A stretch of DNA of 64,000 nucleotides from Rhizopus sp. PT2906 (taxonomy: Eukaryota > Mucoromycota > Mucoromycetes > Mucorales > Rhizopodaceae), in contig JAMYHX010000168.1 of NCBI GenBank assembly GCA_025529335.1, positions 1 to 64,000 of the forward strand. The letters run 5' to 3'. The notes beneath the pieces were generated by a model that worked only from the letters and a program-made list of their open reading frames with translations, was not told the DNA's origin and made no database searches. How positions within the stretch are numbered: position 1 is the first letter of the stretch; the number at the start of each line of letters is the position of its first letter. The translations under genes were made by a program, and so were the position numbers. Shown here piece by piece: positions 58,545-64,000 of the stretch.

Positions 58545-60907
58545 TTATTTTGCCCCCTTTCTGAACTTTAAATTTGAAATGATTTTTTATTCTTATTTAG
58601 ATTCTTCGTCCACTTATTCCCCTTTTATTAAAGAATAGTAATCATGTCTGAGAGCTTAGATTTAGAATAATACACGCCCTTTTTTAGATAAATTACTGTT
58701 GATATTGACTCTTGGAAAATATCATTGAAAATTCATCTGTCCATCATGCAGTATGTTGGATTTAGAATGGTGATATGTCTACTTTAAACGAAGAAGACCA
58801 ACCTATGCCAAAGCGCGTAACAAGAAGAAGCATCATTTGGAAAATTAAGTACATATAGCATAGAGCTGGGACCTATAAGATTCGTGCTGGTGTACAGACA
58901 GAAGATGAATCATCTAAAAGCCGGCCAATCCAGAAACCAAGCAAGAAGACTGACTGCAGATGCTATGTTACTGTCACCTGTTATTTCGTAACACCTAATC
59001 AGGTCACTGTTAAGCTTCATATTGAGCATAATCATCTTATTGAAAGTCTTGATGATATCTCTTTTTTATCTTTGTCGGATAATACAAAGGAATCTATATT
59101 GCAAAAGTTACGTGAAGGCTATGGTAGAAGAGATATAAGGGCTGCAATTCAACGTCATTTTAATGAAAGGATAAGAGATCTTTTTCCTGAAGCTGTTAGT
59201 TCGTCATCCTCTTCAGCATATGTTGTACATCTTGATCAGCCTGTCCATTCAGGAGATGTTTATAACATATATAAAAAGATTCAAGAACTATCGTATAAAA
59301 AACACAACGATCAGAAGGAATCGATCAAGCTTTGGTTGAAAGATCTTTAGCAACAACGAGATTACTTTACTTATATTGCTCAAGGCTTCAAACAGAGCTA
59401 TACATTCGGCTGTGTTTCTCTATGGCAAAGGCAGCAACTAATTCGAGATGAATCATTTCGCCTGGATGCTACACATTGTGTGTCCAACATAGTCAATGTT
59501 ATATTATATAGCATTATCGTTAGACATTCCATTACAGGAAGTGGTTGCCCTGTCGCCTTTTTCTTTACTAGTGATCACTCAATGATTCCAATCGCATGCT
59601 TTTTAAGATTTATCAAGAACCTTGGACCTGATCAATAACTTCCTTGCTTAAAGAAAATAACAATCCACGTTTCCGCCGCTGGACATGCAACCATTACAGG
59701 AATCTTTGGTTCTACTGTCAGTATACAGTGGTGTCTTTTCCATGACAGCAGAGCCTGGATAGATCAAATTCGCAAGAAAGTCGAGTTAGGAAGCGTCTCT
59801 GCCAACAATGCTGCCCATAGAAGTATGATAGCAGCTCTTAAGAGTTTGATGTGGGAAAGTTCAACCCAAATGTTCACCCAGAGGCTGTTACATTTCCAAC
59901 AGGAATTTTCAGTGCATACGGATGTCATGGCTCACTTTACTCAAAAGTACCTTGTTGATGATAAGTTTATGCATTGGTCTGCTGCCTACCAGCCACAAAT
60001 ATTCACCAATATGGAAACAAACAACTATATTGAGAGTTGGTATAACCAATTGAAGACGAATTATTTACAAAGAAAAAGGAACAGAAGACTGGATTGCTTA
60101 GTCTTTATCTTGGTTGATGATGCTCATGCCGATTTTATGCACAATACAGCAAGAATGGTTGCTAATATCGGACGTATGAGCTTAAAGACTAGAGAGACAA
60201 GAAAGAGAATGATTGCAGCAGAAGAAATCAATGAATTGGCATTAGCAGATACGGTGCAGAAAGTGTATATTGATGAAGAAGTTTGTTATATCGTCAAACC
60301 TTTCACGACGAAAGTTGTATACGATATATCAACTGAGCAAGGAATGATGACTGCTTGTAACTGCATAGACTTTCAACGAAATAGGCGTGCCTGTAAGCAT
60401 ATATATTTGGTTTATCGCTTCGATAAAAGCTGTGTGGTTTACACCCAAGATAGATTGTCACGATAGCAACAAGAGAAATGCTACAGTATACTTATATTAC
60501 CTAGAAATTGACTCTAGCTTGAGAGTTCATACCATAGATAATACTTATCCAAAATACTGTTGAGAATAATCATATCGAAGCAGTTTCTGAAAGCTCTGGT
60601 GTGCTTCAATCAGAAGTACCATCTGAAGCTGGAGGTAGAGTGGTGAGTTGTTGACAAGCATTACAAGTATATGCAGACAAGCTTTAGAAAGTCGTATACA
60701 TTTAACATCTGAAAATAACAACAGACTATTACAAATATATAATGAACTAAGATAGTTGTTGTCAGTTAATGAAGAGATGCAGCTTCTACCAGATATAAAT
60801 ATGCAAACACAAAGAAGATAAAGCATAAAGTAAAAAAAAAATCTTATCTCTTAGCCATACAAGTCGGCCACTCCAAGTTTTAAAGTTCAGAAAGGGGGGC
60901 AAAATAA
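58545..60907. mobile_element. TIR-flanked MULE (Mutator-like) element, degenerate
   Basis: Inverted ends: 58545-58572 (TTATTTTGCCCCCTTTCTGA...) and its complement at 60879-60907, differing by one extra G, bound a 2.36-kb unit. It contains the transposase relic at 58775-60466. A target-site duplication was not found. It sits precisely between the two RAD23 copies. Confidence 0.7.
58775..60466 (+). pseudogene. MULE transposase with three in-frame stops
   Basis: One reading frame runs from the ATG at 58775 to the stop at 60466 (564 codons) with only three internal stops: TAG at about 58856, TAG at 59348-59350 and TAA at 59636-59638. It has a FAR1/WRKY-like DNA-binding start (TYKIRAGVQ ... CRCYVTVTC ... 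HIEHNHL), a FRLDATHCV strand with the first catalytic Asp of the MULE domain, SDHSMIP, HDSRAWIDQI, FTNMETNNYIESWYNQLK and a C-terminal SWIM zinc finger (CNCIDFQ...CKHIY). Each stop is one C-to-T change from a Gln codon, so decay is recent. Confidence 0.8.
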
Positions 60908-61075
60908 GCAAATCGATACAAACCGTTGATGTCTACTGAATCTATATTACATTATGGCGTAGTTTAAAAAATAACTAAAGAAAATGGTTGCCCTATATCT
61001 TCTTCCTATATGAGTAACAACTTCCTGGTAGAATCTCTTTACATTTACTAAAAAAGTAATTCTTTTTTTTTATTA

Positions 61076-62685
61076 TTATTCAAAATCATCATTTCCATGA
61101 TCAAAGAGATAATTTGCAGCCAATTCTATGTAAAAATAAATAAAAGCAAATGATGTGTTTTTCTTTGCTTTTACCTTCATTCTTATCGCATGCGAAATAA
61201 GCTTCTATGACAACCTGTCTTGGGAAACCCAATGCTTCCAACTATAATAGTAAGTTAGAGAATAATATCATTAAAATAATATTCCTATTTTACTCTTTCA
61301 ATTGCTTCTCTTTCTTCAGCAGTCACTTGAATTGTTGCTGTCTCTGGTCCGCCTTCTTCTCCTTCAGCTCCTTCCAAGAATGCTTGTAGGAATCCATTAG
61401 GATCAGCATTAATAGCTCGAATCAATTCTGGATTGGATTGGCCTATTGATTGAAGCAAAGGTTGAAGCAAACCAGGATTTGTTTGAACTAATTGACGAAT
61501 TTGTTGGAAGTGAGGTGTGTTTCTAAAGCTGGCAAGATCTGCACCTAATGGTTGCTGTTGTTGTTGCTGTTGCTGTTGTTGCTGAGCATGTTGTTGAGCA
61601 GCAGCAAAAAGATTCAATGGTGCATCTAAAGTAGGTGAGTTGAAGCTCTTTATATATACATAAATATATATACTTACTAGCATCATTGGCAGGAGCTGTC
61701 GTTGTGCCAGGAGATATAGGTGTGTTGGTATCTTGTTGTTGCTCATCTGATTGTGGTTGTTGTGCAGCATTCATTTCATTCAATATATTTTCAGGAATGC
61801 CCTAAAAAGATATTAGATGCAATCATCAGAAGCTATGAATGAACTTACATTGAACAGATATTCCACAGCTCTATCAGGATTGTTAAAACTGGCACGAAGC
61901 GCACGTTCACATTGAGCACGTTCAAAACCCATAGCCATCATATTCTCAAGTACACTTTCCAATTGAGAGCCAGTGACTGCATTAACAGATTAATTTATGG
62001 AAAATATTACAGAAATATCTACTTGCCTAATTGAGAATAACTGTCCGTAGTAGCCTTTTCTGCCTCTTTGGGAGTGTCAGAAGCAGGTGCTGGGCTGTTG
62101 CTACTGGCAGGTGCTGCGGCAGGAGATTCAGACTTGACAGGTTCAGCTGGCTTTGATGGTGTTGTTGCTGCAGGTGTTGATTCTTTTTTAGCGGCAGAAC
62201 TACTGGAAGCTGGTGTTGCTTTTGGCTAAAGATAGAATATAAGCACACAAAACATTCGTCAGACTATATGCTCACCTTTGATACCATCACAACCAAGAAA
62301 TCCTTTTCTGTAATGTTGTATTCTTCGACCGTTTTATCATCGGAAAGAATTTTACCTACCACAAATACAATTAATTACAAATGCACACGCACACACACAC
62401 GTATACACGCGTGTGAAGTGGGTTACAAACTTACCAGAAAAGATAAGTTTTTGTTGAGCAACAGGATGTCCTTGCGATTGCTCAATCTTCTCCTTGACGG
62501 AGAGGATCTTTTTAAAGAAAGGGTAAGAAAGAGATCAAACGGAAAATTCAATCTTACAGAGTCAGTGCTATCTACTTCGAGTTTAAATTGCTTTTGTTGA
62601 AGTGTCTTGACAGTGATTTTCTATAAACGGGTTAAAAGTCAGTATCTTTATTATAGGCATTGAATCAACATACCAAAGCGCCCAT
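61076..62685 (-). CDS. RAD23: Rad23 (UBL-UBA proteasome shuttle / NER factor)
   Basis: Ten exons (62674-62685, 62558-62620, 62435-62507, 62276-62355, 62027-62225, 61849-61976, 61678-61801, 61294-61625, 61175-61241, 61076-61125) give 375 aa. The order is UBL (residues 1-76), Pro/Ala/Ser linker, UBA1 (LENMMAMGFERAQCERALRA), a poly-Gln tract, XPC-binding domain (NTPHFQQIRQLVQTNPGLL), and UBA2 (LEALGFPRQVVIEAYFACDKNEELAANYLF). Rad23 carries ubiquitinated proteins to the proteasome and stabilises Rad4/XPC in DNA repair. The intron after the linker exon appears to start with GCAAGT (AG|GCAAGT), a GC-AG type. A damaged direct copy lies at 57164-58462. Confidence 0.95.
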
Positions 62686-63186
62686 TTGTACGTTTGATAA
62701 GCTTTACGGAAAAAAAGATTTTTCTATTAATCCTATCCAGACGTAATGAGCACATACTCTCACAAAAAAAATACGTCACATGCTGAGATTAAATTATTCA
62801 ACAGATGAAACAATTTCTGCGCCCTTAATTCCACCCGTAAAGTTTCCAACGGGAAGATGTGTGAACTTTATTTTTTCATGCAATCAAAAAAAAAAAATAA
62901 GCTATGAGGCTTTTTCCGAACAAAGCATAAATCAAGTTAAAATAGTAAAATAGAGGACAAGATATCAAGTTTTAAAGCATAAAAGAGGAGAAATAATAAT
63001 AAAAATGGCTCAAAATGACTCCCTCACTCATGTTCTGTAAGAGTTACTTTTTTAGGTGAAATTCTTCCCACCTTTCTTCTGTTGCCCCAATTACACAAAC
63101 ATTACAACATTTTTTCTTAGAAAAAGTATAAAAAGCATCAAGTGTTCCTTCTCCTTTTTATTATTTACTTTTTTATAAAAATCTAA
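62686..63186. other. Divergent promoter region RAD23 / C2H2 gene
   Basis: About 500 bp, AT-rich. The first 70 bases are also present upstream of the RAD23 pseudogene (58463-58530), which fixes the 5' end of the duplication. No gene. Confidence 0.6.
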
Positions 63187-63402
63187 ATGCTGGCATCAAT
63201 TCCTTCTAGTAACATCAAATATAACGATTGGCCATTAGACGAAGCTCAAGAGAACCTAATGACACTAGCTACCGTACAGTCTACTTATACACAACAAGCC
63301 ATAAACCGTTGTAGATCATCGGTTGTTCGATGCAAGACCTGTCATAGGAAATTCCATTCACTTGGTAACCTTGCAAATCATCATCAATTATATCAACATT
63401 AA
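63187..63402 (+). CDS. Small single C2H2 zinc-finger protein
   Basis: Single-exon ORF of 71 aa from an ATG preceded by AAATCTAA. The last 25 residues form one zinc finger: CKTCHRKF...L..H followed by another His (QLYQH) at the end. The first half is polar with no motifs. Such tiny one-finger proteins occur in Mucorales; target and role unknown. The next gene converges on it. Confidence 0.65.
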   Translation: MLASIPSSNIKYNDWPLDEAQENLMTLATVQSTYTQQAINRCRSSVVRCKTCHRKFHSLGNLANHHQLYQH

Positions 63403-63512
63403 GTTATCCATCATATACCCCCTCTCTCTCCTTCCCCTTTCATATTTATGTATTTGTATATCATATCCATGTATTATAGTAAATAAAACCTACACATATT
63501 CACTCATCTTTA

Positions 63513-63951
63513 TTAATGACATGATTTACCAAGTGCCTTTAGTCTCCAATAGTTGTAGGGCAATGGAACAACATATCCTGCCGCCGCACTTACAGCAGCT
63601 GCCATCCAAAACTTGGGATCATTCAATACAACTTGGCCACCCATCAGATGCCAATCAACCACATTCTCTGTCAGTTCCATAGCAAGCATAGAAACAAAGC
63701 TCATGCCCATTGCCGTTTTGAATGCCGCTGGATAAGGCACTTTCATCGTACGCTGTAGTAAAACGGTTTCTAAGGCTAAAGAGGTGGATATACCCGCAAT
63801 CTACGATAATTAGGCCGATTCATATCTTACAGATACAACATACCATTGATGCGGCTGTCGTTATAGCCGGTGATAGTGTAGGATGATGCATCTGTAGATA
63901 CCACATAGTGGCAAAATCCCCTGTTGTACACCCGATCAAGCATCTATTCAT
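63513..63951 (-). CDS. DUF4396 membrane protein
   Basis: Two exons (63844-63951, 63513-63800; intron 43 nt) give 131 aa. The DUF4396 signature is clear: MKVPYPAAFKTAMGMSFVSMLAME and VVDWHLMGG, then a hydrophobic segment and the end PLPYNYWRLKALGKSCH. The first exon has RCLIGCTTGD, the start of the family domain. Three or so membrane helices are expected. Role unknown; in bacteria the family often lies near copper-handling genes. The start at 63951 is preceded by an in-frame stop, but an earlier exon beyond the window end cannot be excluded. Confidence 0.8.
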
Positions 63952-64000
63952 CCCTCTCTCTCTTAGCCCTCTTTAAAGGAAAAGTAATAGTCATTTATTG

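Noticed and set aside
1..64000. CRISPR arrays, bacterial operons, ribosome-binding sites
   Set aside because: None seen; the window is eukaryotic with spliced genes.

Overview
This 64 kb window is eukaryotic nuclear DNA from an early-diverging fungus, most likely Mucoromycota/Mucorales. The DNA is AT-rich. The genes are compact and carry many introns of about 40-80 nt (mostly GTAAGT-like donors). The proteins are typical fungal housekeeping ones (Sed5, Yme2, Nap1, Sde2, RPS18, Trm112, Rad23). The intergenic space holds decayed fungal transposons: Fanzor, Helitron, Tc1/mariner, DIRS-like and MULE. There are no operons, ribosome-binding sites or CRISPR arrays, and I saw no tRNA or rRNA gene. 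Exon boundaries were worked out by hand from frame continuity, splice consensus and protein families, so small boundary errors are possible.

Layout. 1-9 kb is gene-poor: a ricin-B-like lectin gene, an MDR oxidoreductase and a thioredoxin, with Tc1 and DIRS relics and what looks like a decayed thioredoxin copy. 9.2-11.3 kb is a broken Fanzor (eukaryotic TnpB-like) gene interrupted by a MITE and a dispersed repeat. 11.5-25.4 kb is gene-dense: SED5, carnitine acetyltransferase with a C-terminal SKL, an arrestin-like protein, a Varp-like VPS9 protein, RPS18, cytochrome b5 reductase, an unknown acidic protein and a Git1-like transporter. 26.6-29.7 kb is again mobile-element debris: a truncated zinc-knuckle ORF and a Helitron N-terminal relic. 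30.3-34.7 kb holds an RNF220-like RING protein, TRM112 and a ferric-reductase-like protein. 34.7-38.8 kb is nearly empty apart from simple and degenerate repeats. 38.8-52.2 kb is dense again: a PXA/Nexin_C protein, an atypical kinase, a DUF962 (Mpo1-like) protein, a Sel1-repeat protein, YME2, a secreted HExxH protein and an unknown protein. 52.2-54.5 kb is intergenic with repeats. 54.5-64 kb holds SDE2, NAP1, two direct RAD23 copies (one intact, one dead) separated by a TIR-flanked MULE relic, a tiny C2H2 protein and a DUF4396 membrane protein at the edge.

The genes form no single pathway. Themes are membrane traffic and contact sites (Sed5, VPS9, arrestin, PXA), the ubiquitin/proteasome system (Rad23, RNF220-like, Sde2), redox (thioredoxin, CBR1, FRE, MDR) and mitochondria/peroxisomes (Yme2, carnitine acetyltransferase). 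The most notable non-housekeeping signals are the Fanzor relic, the RAD23-MULE-RAD23 arrangement, and two introns that appear to use GC-AG splice sites.
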